Shown: in pieces, positions 8,551 to 15,301 of the stretch
Position numbering within the stretch: the stretch's first letter is position 1
How the letters are laid out: each line of letters opens with the position of its first letter
Origin: JADHUC01 sp964617665
GTDB lineage: Bacteria; Planctomycetota; Planctomycetia; Pirellulales; Pirellulaceae
NCBI GenBank assembly: GCA_964617665.1
Contig: CAZUAH010000273.1
Span: 1-18,415, forward strand
DNA: 18,415 nt
Direction of reading: 5' to 3'
Notes under the pieces: model-generated
Database searches by the model: none
What the model saw: the letters and a program-made list of their open reading frames with translations, nothing else
Told to the model about the DNA's origin: nothing
Made by a program: the position numbers and the translations under genes

Positions 8551-9006
8551 ATGAGCGACCACTTGGTATTCCTGATGGGCCAATTCGAGGCCCACTTCCC
8601 GACCGATCGTCTCTATGCAAGAAACCACATGTGGGCCTTGCCGCGAGGCGACGTATACCGCTTCGGCTTCACCGCTTACTCGGTCCGCCTGCTCCAGGAC
8701 GTGTATTTTCTGGACTGGGGTTTCGATCCTGGTATCGAACTCAGCCATAAGCAAGAGATCGGGGCGATCGAAAGCAAGAAGGCGCAAAGCATGCTGTACG
8801 CTCCCATCAGCGGAGGATTGACGGCCTTGAACGAAGAGTTGCTTTCCGATCCTTCGGGGATCAACCGCGACAACTACGGCGAAGGGTGGCTATTCGAAAT
8901 CCGCGGCAGCGGGCAACCGTTGCTGACGCCCGAGGAATACGTCGAGCACGTTGAAGCCGCCTGGCAAGTCGCACAACGGACAATCAAAGGACAACTGAAC
9001 GAATAG
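8551..9006 (+). CDS. gcvH: GcvH-like lipoyl carrier protein
   Basis: 151 residues, somewhat longer than classical GcvH (about 125-130) because of N- and C-terminal extensions. GcvH carries a lipoyl group on a lysine and shuttles the aminomethyl intermediate in the glycine cleavage complex. Landmarks are in family order: 'NHMWA' (His26, classical HEW), 'YRFGFTAYSVRLLQDVYFLD' (classical GITdyAqe.LGdivfv), 'IESKKAQSMLYAPISG' (classical VESVKAVSDLYAPVSG) and 'NYGEGWLFEI' (classical PYGEGWL). The predicted lipoyl lysine is Lys77, the second Lys of ESKKA. No gcvP or gcvT is adjacent. Instead a two-cluster ferredoxin gene follows after 5 nt and a radical SAM gene converges from the other strand. This suggests a paralogue with a specialised carrier role. 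The ATG is the first start after an in-frame TAA at 8545; no clear Shine-Dalgarno is visible. Confidence 0.85.
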   Translation: MSDHLVFLMGQFEAHFPTDRLYARNHMWALPRGDVYRFGFTAYSVRLLQDVYFLDWGFDPGIELSHKQEIGAIESKKAQSMLYAPISGGLTALNEELLSDPSGINRDNYGEGWLFEIRGSGQPLLTPEEYVEHVEAAWQVAQRTIKGQLNE

Positions 9007-9011
9007 GTCGC

Positions 9012-9989
9012 ATGGATAGTCGTATCGCCATCGTTGTTTCACAGAGCCGCAGCAGCAATCCCGCGCATCGCGCGCTGGAGGACGCGATAGTCGATGGCAT
9101 TCTTACACGGCACGGGCTGGACATCACCATCGTATCCAATCTGTGCGATCTGAAGCCGGACGGCCCCAGCTTGACCGCATTGCGGGAGATTCAGGGCGAC
9201 ATGATTGTACTGTCGTGGCTGTTCCCACGCGCCACACATTGGGTGCTCGACCGCAACGGCATCAGCGGACGTGTTGGGACGACGTCGCTCGTCGACGACG
9301 GCAGAGACGAAATGGATGCCGAACCAACGGAAGGCGAGCCCAGACGCCGTGTCATCGAGGATCGGAGCGTGACGGACCGCGCAATCTACTGTTTGGATCT
9401 CCGCATTCATAGTGATGCTCAGCCGTACGTTGACGAGATCATCCGTATTGCCGAAGAGACAAAGGCCCGCGTTGCTGCCGAATCAAACGGTCTGACGGAT
9501 CGCCAAACCGACGCGGATGTTCCGCAACGCATCAACGAAGCGACTGGTCGGCGATGGTATCCCGTGATCGACTACAGCCGTTGTACGAACTGCATGGAGT
9601 GCATCGACTTCTGCCTGTTCGGTGTGTACGGCTTGGATCGTTCGGACGCGATTCTGGTCGAACAACCCGACAGCTGCCGTAAAGGCTGCCCGGCATGCAG
9701 TCGCGTCTGCCCCGAGAGTGCAATCATCTTTCCGCAACACAAAACGCCTGCCATCGCTGGCGATCTTGGCGATACAAGCGGCTCAAAGATCGACCTCTCT
9801 GCGTTATTCGGCGCTCCGGATGATTCGGCGGATTCCCTGGATTTGGCATCTCGCGAACGCGACGAACAACTGCGGGCGGCCGGCGATGACACGGATGGGC
9901 ATGCACCTGCGGACTTCGACGGCCAAAAGCACGAATCAAGGGATGATTTGGACGATCTGATTGACCAGTTGGATGAACTCGATCTCTGA
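9012..9989 (+). CDS. Two-[4Fe-4S] ferredoxin-domain protein with extra N-terminal domain and acidic tail
   Basis: 325 residues. Residues 1-90 look like a small alpha/beta domain (strand 'RIAIVVSQS', later 'GDMIVLSWLFP') that I cannot assign. A polar linker follows. The ferredoxin part has C191-x2-C194-x2-C197-x3-C201 and C222-x3-C226-x2-C229-x3-C233-P, enough ligands for two [4Fe-4S] clusters. Two details are unusual: the first motif ends in CL rather than CP, and the second has a three-residue first spacer. Residues about 255-325 are strongly acidic (DDLDDLIDQLDELDL at the end). The ATG lies only 5 nt after the GcvH-like stop, with no separate strong ribosome site, so co-translation is likely. 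Probable role: electron transfer linked to the lipoyl protein or to the convergently encoded radical SAM enzyme; the partner is inference. Confidence 0.88.
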   Translation: MDSRIAIVVSQSRSSNPAHRALEDAIVDGILTRHGLDITIVSNLCDLKPDGPSLTALREIQGDMIVLSWLFPRATHWVLDRNGISGRVGTTSLVDDGRDEMDAEPTEGEPRRRVIEDRSVTDRAIYCLDLRIHSDAQPYVDEIIRIAEETKARVAAESNGLTDRQTDADVPQRINEATGRRWYPVIDYSRCTNCMECIDFCLFGVYGLDRSDAILVEQPDSCRKGCPACSRVCPESAIIFPQHKTPAIAGDLGDTSGSKIDLSALFGAPDDSADSLDLASRERDEQLRAAGDDTDGHAPADFDGQKHESRDDLDDLIDQLDELDL

Positions 9990-10094
9990 GACCGCGTTGG
10001 GTCTGAGGTGCGGCGCCGTACCGCTGGCCGTCGCTCGATCCTTCCTTGCATGCATCTCCTCGTGGAAAGAGAAGGGAAGAATGTTCTTGCCAAT

Positions 10095-10130
10095 CATATT
10101 CTTGCCAGGACCGATCTGGGCAAGAATATG
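10095..10130. terminator. Perfect 12-bp inverted repeat between convergent genes
   Basis: CATATTCTTGCC (10095-10106) and GGCAAGAATATG (10119-10130) are exact complements around a 12-nt loop. The repeat sits in the 173-nt gap between the ferredoxin gene (plus) and the radical SAM gene (minus), where a bidirectional terminator is expected. Neither side has a clear U-tract, so it is not a textbook intrinsic terminator. A third partial copy, TTCTTGCCA, lies just before it at about 10084-10092, which could instead suggest a protein-binding site. Confidence 0.4.
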
Positions 10131-10162
10131 AGCCGGTTGCCGCCACAGGCCGCGCTGGTCAG

Positions 10163-11428
10163 TTACTCGTCAGTCCGCACCATTTTCGGCTGGTCGCTGT
10201 GCGCTCGCGGATCTCGCCAATTCTCTGGGCGGAAGTGTTTGGTGTAGGCTCCATAGTCATTGAACCACAGCCGTTTTGCCAGTCGATATACCCAGCTCTT
10301 TTCCGGGATCTCTACGTCCGGATTGTACTGCGACGTGCGGCTTTCCATCGCTTCCAGTTCCGCCATGACCGTACCCCGCGCGGTCGAGTCGCGTGCGTCG
10401 TGACGCTGCGCCAGTTCCATTAGCAGATCAGGGCGTTCCAGCAAGATACAGCCTCGCGTGTAGCTGGCCGCCGTCTCGCGGAAGTCTTTCAGGAACTCGG
10501 ACGCGTTGAAAATCTCCGTAAGCGAACGATCGTCATAGATCGACTCTTTGGCGATCTGGATGACGGGGCATGGCTCGATGTCGCCCCATGGTCCAACGTG
10601 GTGCGTGAAGCCGGTGGCGGCTGGACAAAGGGCCCCGCCGAAACCGTCGTGATATGCGTCCACGAACAGAATTGGCTTTCGAGCCCGCATTTCGACAACG
10701 AACTCTCGTGCACGTCGCTGCTGTTCCGGAGTCAGGCCCAATTCCGGTTTCGGCTCGGGGCCTACGGGCCGATAGATGTGAAACCACGCGTACATGACTC
10801 GCAACTTGATCAGCCGGTCGACCCAGTCTTCGGTCAGCAAATCCAAGTTCGTCTGACAGAGACTAGTACACACGCCGGTGAACAGCTTGTTGTCCAGACA
10901 GTGCTGCAAGCCGTCCATCGTCCGGTCCCACACATCGTTGTGCCCCCGGCGCTCGTCGCTGACGATTTCGTTCCCCTCGATGCTGATCAGCGGCGTGGCA
11001 TTGCCCAGCCTGCGCATTTCTTTGGCGACGTCTTCGGTGATGAAATGTCCGTTGGTGAAGATCTGGAAGTAGCAATCGCGATGATTGGCCAGGATCTGCA
11101 GCAGTTCCTTGTGCATAAACGGCTCGCCGCCCAAAAGGCCGAAGAACGAATTGCCCGCCTGTTTGGCCTCGTTGATCAGCCGGTCCATGGCGTCGACATC
11201 GATCTTCGCCTGTTTGGCGGTCACGTCCACCCAACAGCCCTGGCAGCGGCAGTTGCAGCTATTGGTGACCGAGATGTAAAGGAAAGGCGGAAAGAACTCC
11301 CCCCGTTTCAAACGTCGCTTGTGCTTGCGGATGGACCGAATGCCCTTGATGCCGGCATTCCAGAACAACTTCCACAACAAGCGTTTGTCGGTTTCCAGCA
11401 GAAAACGTTGAGCCAGACGGATGTACAT
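10163..11428 (-). CDS. Radical SAM protein with SPASM/twitch-like C-terminal cysteines
   Basis: 421 residues. The SAM-binding cluster motif is C58-x3-C62-x2-C65 followed by Trp, within 'YISVTNSCNCRCQGCW'. The glycine-rich SAM motif is GGEP at 100-103, and strands 'YFQIFTNGHFI' and 'PLISIEGNE' continue the radical SAM barrel. The C-terminal part has Cys268, Cys287 (in GDIEPCP) and Cys327, a spacing that suggests at least one auxiliary Fe-S cluster of the SPASM/twitch kind. It is preceded by a basic, possibly amphipathic N-terminus (residues 1-45). The reaction is not predictable; SPASM-type relatives modify peptides, proteins or cofactors. It converges on the GcvH-like/ferredoxin pair, which could supply electrons or substrate (inference). 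The cysteine pattern does not identify it as LipA. No good Shine-Dalgarno precedes the ATG. Confidence 0.92.
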   Translation of the reverse strand: MYIRLAQRFLLETDKRLLWKLFWNAGIKGIRSIRKHKRRLKRGEFFPPFLYISVTNSCNCRCQGCWVDVTAKQAKIDVDAMDRLINEAKQAGNSFFGLLGGEPFMHKELLQILANHRDCYFQIFTNGHFITEDVAKEMRRLGNATPLISIEGNEIVSDERRGHNDVWDRTMDGLQHCLDNKLFTGVCTSLCQTNLDLLTEDWVDRLIKLRVMYAWFHIYRPVGPEPKPELGLTPEQQRRAREFVVEMRARKPILFVDAYHDGFGGALCPAATGFTHHVGPWGDIEPCPVIQIAKESIYDDRSLTEIFNASEFLKDFRETAASYTRGCILLERPDLLMELAQRHDARDSTARGTVMAELEAMESRTSQYNPDVEIPEKSWVYRLAKRLWFNDYGAYTKHFRPENWRDPRAHSDQPKMVRTDE

Positions 11429-12057
11429 GGGTGATGGTGAGGTCTTCGTAGGGGGGGGCCAAGTCTTCGCAGGCCCATCGGATCATCCAAACAACAAGTG
11501 GTGGGCCGGCAAGGGATTGGCTTCACTCTACCACCCGCGAGACGCGGGGGGAAGGACGATCATTGGCTGTCGGCTGTAGTGTCAGCCTCTTCCCCTCTTT
11601 TCCATAAATCCTCTCGACCGGACGGCTGCCTTGGCCACACATCGCGTCAAGTGGGTTGCCTTCAAACGCGACCACAAGACCCTCGTGGACTCTCGCGGGA
11701 CGTTGACACGATGTCGATGCTACGCCAGAGCCGTCCATGCTGGCCGGCTATCACCCCCCCCCTTTTTTTTAGAGCCGCGACTTGAGGCGGTTGGAGTTTG
11801 CAAGGGGGGTAATCAGATACTCCAGTTGACGACAGTACCATGCTCCCATGGAATCAAGCGGCGGCACGCGCCGACAAAGTCCAGCATGGAACGCCATTCG
11901 CCACCTTGGCACATTCTGGTGCGTGTTCATGCACCGGAACAGCCGAATCTTGAGGCGGGGTACGTGAATAGATGTTTCTTGGATTTCGCTTGTCCAGAAT
12001 TCTTGCCGTTTTTCGATTAGTAATTTGGGGGCCCACTGTTGAATAGACCGCAAGAAC
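11429..12057. other. 629-nt intergenic region without a convincing gene
   Basis: It lies between the divergently arranged radical SAM gene (minus) and the regulator (plus), so promoters for both are expected here, but I cannot point to convincing boxes. Open frames of 70-130 codons occur on both strands (for example plus 11631-12020, minus 11769-12137). Their translations look arbitrary, overlap one another and match no family I know. The region also holds a G8 run (11451-11458) and a C9T8 tract (11754-11770). It may be decayed coding sequence. Confidence 0.55.
11754..11770. repeat. C9-T8 homopolymer tract
   Basis: Nine C (11754-11762) are followed directly by eight T (11763-11770). A second, G8, run is at 11451-11458. 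Such runs are prone to slippage and to assembly error. No gene I trust overlaps either one, so phase variation of a coding sequence is not supported here. Confidence 0.6.
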
Positions 12058-12849
12058 ATGCACCGAAAGACTGAACGCGCGCGCTTCACCGGAACAGGGA
12101 CGCGGCGATGTGCTCCAACTGCAGGTACACCAGTCACAAGTCCGACAGTATTTCTTGTCGGTGAGGGCGAATGGCTTTCCGACGTCTATCGCAGATTGGT
12201 GAGAATGGATGAGATTGTCGTTGAGAGGTTCTCGTGCGCGGAGGACTTCTCTCGCCGTTGGGAACTTGCGGAGTTGAATGGGAGGGCCTCATTTGCTCTA
12301 CGCCCTGATGGGAATGGGCATCATGTTGACGTTGGAACAGAGAATCCGTTTCCAATCTCTGCTTGCCTAGTGACGGAATTGGAATTGCGCGGCGCTGGCG
12401 GGCTTGAATTGCAGGATCTCGTGAAACGGAATAGTGTGTGCTTGCCGGTTGTCTTCGTTACCGCCAGCGACGACATGCCGTCAGCCATTGCCGCTTTCCG
12501 AAGCGGCGCAATCGACTTCTTGAGGCATCCTGAGGATTTGGGTCGGCTAAATGCAGCGATCCTTAACGCTCTGCAACTTGAGGCTAAGCATCGACGAAAT
12601 CACCTCATGCGTGTGCGAGTCCACACGTGCCTGCAACGGCTGAGCGAGCGGGAGGTGCTCACTTTCCTGTTGAAGGGGAAGCCCGCCAAATGCATCGCGC
12701 GCGAACTTGGTACGAGCCCGCATACCGTGCGGCATCAACGAGCAAAGATCCTCAAGAAGATGGAAGTGGAATCTGTCGAGGAACTCATCAGCCTGGTGTT
12801 GCCAGTAGAGACAGCCTTAGCATCCGGCTTTCCGACGTCAAGCACCTAG
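12058..12849 (+). CDS. FixJ/NarL-type regulator with atypical receiver and LuxR helix-turn-helix
   Basis: 263 residues. A receiver-like domain covers about 29-175 and a LuxR-type DNA-binding domain about 193-248 ('LSEREVLTFLLKGKPAKCIA', 'SPHTVRHQRAKILKKMEV'). Aligned by eye to FixJ, 'CLVTELELRGAGGLELQ' matches the family's CVLLDVRMPGMSGLELQ, placing Glu107 where the phospho-acceptor Asp should be. The N-terminal acidic pair is degraded (VGEGEW) and the usual Lys-Pro is His-Pro (RHPED). The switch Thr is kept (FVTASDD). There is also an insertion of about 30 residues before the third strand (about 70-100). This points to a pseudo-receiver, possibly locked or controlled by something other than phosphorylation. 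No sensor kinase is adjacent. The ATG is the first start after an in-frame stop at 12040, without a clear ribosome site. The TAG stop is the edge of the downstream element. Confidence 0.85.
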   Translation: MHRKTERARFTGTGTRRCAPTAGTPVTSPTVFLVGEGEWLSDVYRRLVRMDEIVVERFSCAEDFSRRWELAELNGRASFALRPDGNGHHVDVGTENPFPISACLVTELELRGAGGLELQDLVKRNSVCLPVVFVTASDDMPSAIAAFRSGAIDFLRHPEDLGRLNAAILNALQLEAKHRRNHLMRVRVHTCLQRLSEREVLTFLLKGKPAKCIARELGTSPHTVRHQRAKILKKMEVESVEELISLVLPVETALASGFPTSST

Positions 12850-13025
12850 CCCGGATTATTCATGAAGATGGAGTATAGTCGCCTAACTCGTTGGCGCATG
12901 ATGGCTTACCTAGAGAAGGCGAATAGCAGTTTGCAGATTAGCCGTTTTGGCGCTAGCCACGGTTCTGTCAGCATCTACGAGAACCGCGGCTAGCGCCAAA
13001 GCGGCTCATGAATAATCCGGGCTAG
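12846..13025. mobile_element. 180-bp MITE-like element with perfect 20-bp terminal inverted repeats
   Basis: CTAGCCCGGATTATTCATGA (12846-12865) and its exact complement TCATGAATAATCCGGGCTAG (13006-13025) bound a 180-bp non-coding segment. The outer CTAG on both sides is itself palindromic, so it may be a 4-bp target duplication, leaving 16-bp repeats beginning CCCGG. CTAG/YTAR-type duplications are known for IS701-like elements, and other DDE families (for example IS1380) also leave short ones; I cannot name the parent. No transposase is encoded, so it would need one in trans. The left end provides or overlaps the TAG stop of the regulator. Confidence 0.7.
12940..13006. repeat. Internal 27-bp hairpin of the MITE-like element
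   Basis: The left arm 12940-12966 (AGCCGTTTTGGCGCTAGCCA plus 7 nt) pairs with the right arm 12980-13006 over a 13-nt loop. 25 of 27 positions are complementary, and each mismatch can be a G-U pair on one strand or the other. The right arm joins the right terminal repeat directly, whereas 74 nt separate the left arm from the left terminal repeat. The structure is therefore one-sided rather than a simple nested palindrome. Transcribed, it would form a very stable hairpin. Confidence 0.75.
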
Positions 13026-13163
13026 CGGATAGCAAAAACGGCCATGCCTATGGCAGAAATGGCCATTCTCATCCTGTTGTCTCTAGTGTAGCTTGCCGTC
13101 CGCGGATGTTAGCGAATTCTCTTGCTCATCAACTGCCACTGCACACGGCGGATTCGGCTATAC

Positions 13164-15257
13164 ATGAACCAGACGCAGGAGAGGTTTCGAGCGGCCTTGG
13201 CATTGCATCAGTCTGGGTGCTCGGACGAGGCCGCAGCCATATATCAGGCCGTCCTGAGTGAGGACGCGACGCATGCCGGTGCGTGGCATCTGCTGGGGGT
13301 CGTATTGAACGAGCGCGGCAATTCCGCCGAAGCGCTCGAACACATCGAACGTGCCCTCTCCTTCTGCAATACCAAGGCAGTGTACTGGAATAATTACGGC
13401 GCCGTCCTGAGAGAGCTGGGGCGTCATCAGGACGCTAGACATGCCTTTGAGCAAGCCATTCACCTTCGGAATCAGTATCCAGATGCTTGGTCCAACCTCG
13501 GACTCACGCACTTGGACATGGGTGATTTGGCCGCAGCGGAAGAAGCGTTGAACCATGCGCTGGATCTTCAGCCCGGCCATGCGGACGCGCTGCTGCATTT
13601 GGCCGTGGTTCACCGAGAGAAAGGCGACTTCGACGCAGCATTGCGATTCTGCCGCGAGTCGAGCACGGCCGGACCGGAACGAGCCGAGGTCCACGATGTC
13701 CACGCCGGCATCCTGGCGGCCATGAGGCAATTGGATGACGCGGCCAAGGAGTACGAGAAGGCACTCGCCCTGAACCCTGGCTCGATCGCCTCTCAACTCA
13801 ACCTTGGCTTGGTACGCGCCGATCTGGACGACACCGAGTTAGCTCGCGAGGCATTCACCCGTGCGGCTGCCCTGCGTCCGGATCGGCCCATGTGGCGTCT
13901 GCGGCATCTCAGCCTGTGCCCCCCGGTTTTTGAGACGACCGAGGCCGTCGATGCATACCGTGCTGACTTAGAGCGACAGTTGGACGAAGCTCTAGCTGAT
14001 CCGCCGCCCTTTGATTGGCGGCGTGCGCTTCGCGATGGATTCGCCCCTTCGTTTCAATTATCGCATCACGGCGTGTGCAACCGGCGGTTGAAAGAGAAAT
14101 ATGCCCGACTGTTTGCCTCCGCATTTCCCAGGCAGCGGCCCCAACATCGCCAGCGCGACAAGATTCGCGTCGGCTTCACCTGCACTCGTGGACACGAGGG
14201 TGGATTCCTGCGTGGGTTTGGGGAGATCATCCAGCGGATGGACCGTCGCCGCTTCGAGGTTGTGGGATTGGTCTCCCAAAGTGTCGTTTCGCTGTGCCGT
14301 GATCGGGTTCGTTCGAGCGATGTGTCATGGATCGGTTTTCCACGCCACATCGAGCGGGCGTGTCAGGTGGTACAGCAGACCGAATGCGATGTGGTGCTTC
14401 ACTGGCACGCTGGCACGGACATTATGAACTACTTCCTGCCGTTTCTTCCTTTGGCACCGATCCAGTGCATCGGCTTCGGGAATCATGGAACGACCGGCAT
14501 CTCGAATATCGACTACTTCATCTCATCGCAGCTCTTCGAGCGTGGCGAAGAGGCGGGAAAGGACTATACGGAGACACTTGTTCAGTTTACTGGTTCCACT
14601 GCTTGGCAGCCGCGTCCCTCGGCTCCCGAGCCGGCGACTCGGGACGACTTCGGGCTGCCTGGATCCGGCGCCATATACCTGTGTCCGCAACGGATGGCGA
14701 AGTTTCAAGCGGATTTCGTACACCTACTGCATCGCGTGCTGGCGGAAGACGCCACCGGCCATGTTATTATGCTTGCCGGACAGCGTAGGCGAACGGCGGA
14801 AGCGATGCAGCAGCTCTTCCGCAACAAGATGGACGATGATGCGGCCCGGCGAATTCTCTTTGTGCCAAAACAGAATACGCGGGATTACTACCGCCTACTT
14901 AGCGTCTCGGACGTGGTGTTGGATGCTCCGTGCTACAGCGCTTCGCTCACGGGGTACGACGCCTTCTCGTTAGGAATCCCCGTTGTCACTTGGCCGGGTA
15001 GATACATGGTCCAACGATATGCGTTGGGTTTGTATACGCGAATGGGCATCGGCGATTTGGCTGTCTCCAATGAACAGGAGTATGTGGATCTGGCGGTGCG
15101 ACTGGGACGGGATGCTGACTTCCGTCGAGCATTCGAGCAGCAGATCCGAGAACGGTCGGAAGTTCTTTATGAAGACGACGGGGTGGTTTCAGAATACGAA
15201 CGGTTTTTCGAGCGGGCGGTGCGATCCTTGCCCGCCGCTCCAATTGATGTGGTGTAA
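13164..15257 (+). CDS. TPR-GT41 glycosyltransferase (SPINDLY/OGT-like)
   Basis: 697 residues. Residues 1 to about 260 are tetratricopeptide repeats (units such as AWSNLGLTHLDMGDLAAAEE and YWNNYGAVLRELGRHQDARH), about six in all. Residues about 325-685 match the GT41 catalytic region that transfers GlcNAc or another sugar to Ser/Thr of proteins. Visible landmarks: 'IRVGFTCTRGHEGG' with His344, 'GFGNHGTTGISNIDYF' (OGT G-GT-G-DY motif), 'LCPQRMAKFQADF' with Lys513 where OGT has its nucleotide-sugar lysine, and 'VLDAPCYSASLTGYDAFSLG' followed by IPVVTWPG. No signal peptide is seen, so it should act in the cytoplasm. The open frame extends upstream to a TTG at 13122; I prefer the ATG, though its ribosome site is weak. 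The secreted repeat protein follows 44 nt later and may be a substrate (inference). Confidence 0.9.
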   Translation: MNQTQERFRAALALHQSGCSDEAAAIYQAVLSEDATHAGAWHLLGVVLNERGNSAEALEHIERALSFCNTKAVYWNNYGAVLRELGRHQDARHAFEQAIHLRNQYPDAWSNLGLTHLDMGDLAAAEEALNHALDLQPGHADALLHLAVVHREKGDFDAALRFCRESSTAGPERAEVHDVHAGILAAMRQLDDAAKEYEKALALNPGSIASQLNLGLVRADLDDTELAREAFTRAAALRPDRPMWRLRHLSLCPPVFETTEAVDAYRADLERQLDEALADPPPFDWRRALRDGFAPSFQLSHHGVCNRRLKEKYARLFASAFPRQRPQHRQRDKIRVGFTCTRGHEGGFLRGFGEIIQRMDRRRFEVVGLVSQSVVSLCRDRVRSSDVSWIGFPRHIERACQVVQQTECDVVLHWHAGTDIMNYFLPFLPLAPIQCIGFGNHGTTGISNIDYFISSQLFERGEEAGKDYTETLVQFTGSTAWQPRPSAPEPATRDDFGLPGSGAIYLCPQRMAKFQADFVHLLHRVLAEDATGHVIMLAGQRRRTAEAMQQLFRNKMDDDAARRILFVPKQNTRDYYRLLSVSDVVLDAPCYSASLTGYDAFSLGIPVVTWPGRYMVQRYALGLYTRMGIGDLAVSNEQEYVDLAVRLGRDADFRRAFEQQIRERSEVLYEDDGVVSEYERFFERAVRSLPAAPIDVV

Positions 15258-15289
15258 GTCATCAAACACAACTTGTGTCTTTTTCATCT

Positions 15290-15296
15290 GGAGGGG
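15290..15296 (+). promoter_or_regulatory. Strong Shine-Dalgarno of the YD-repeat protein gene
   Basis: GGAGGGG lies 5 nt before the ATG at 15302. The longer frame from a GTG at 15275 would place this site inside the coding region, so 15302 is taken as the start. An in-frame ATG at 15308 is a less well spaced alternative. Confidence 0.75.
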
Positions 15297-15301
15297 ACCT
15301 T

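Noticed and set aside
8551..11428. Reading the radical SAM protein as a lipoyl synthase for the nearby GcvH-like protein.
   Set aside because: It lacks the recognisable LipA cysteine pattern of two N-terminal clusters, and its extra cysteines are C-terminal; proximity alone does not support the assignment.
10598..11434. 278-codon plus-strand frame opposite the radical SAM gene.
   Set aside because: The minus frame has complete CX3CX2C and GGEP motifs; the plus frame matches nothing and is a shadow.
11631..12137. Overlapping frames of about 120-130 codons on both strands in the intergenic region.
   Set aside because: No recognisable motif or ribosome site, and the strands conflict; treated as non-coding or decayed.
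13040..13064. Short GGCCAT...ATGGCC inverted repeat after the MITE-like element.
   Set aside because: Only 6 bp with a 13-nt loop; easily chance in a GC-rich genome.
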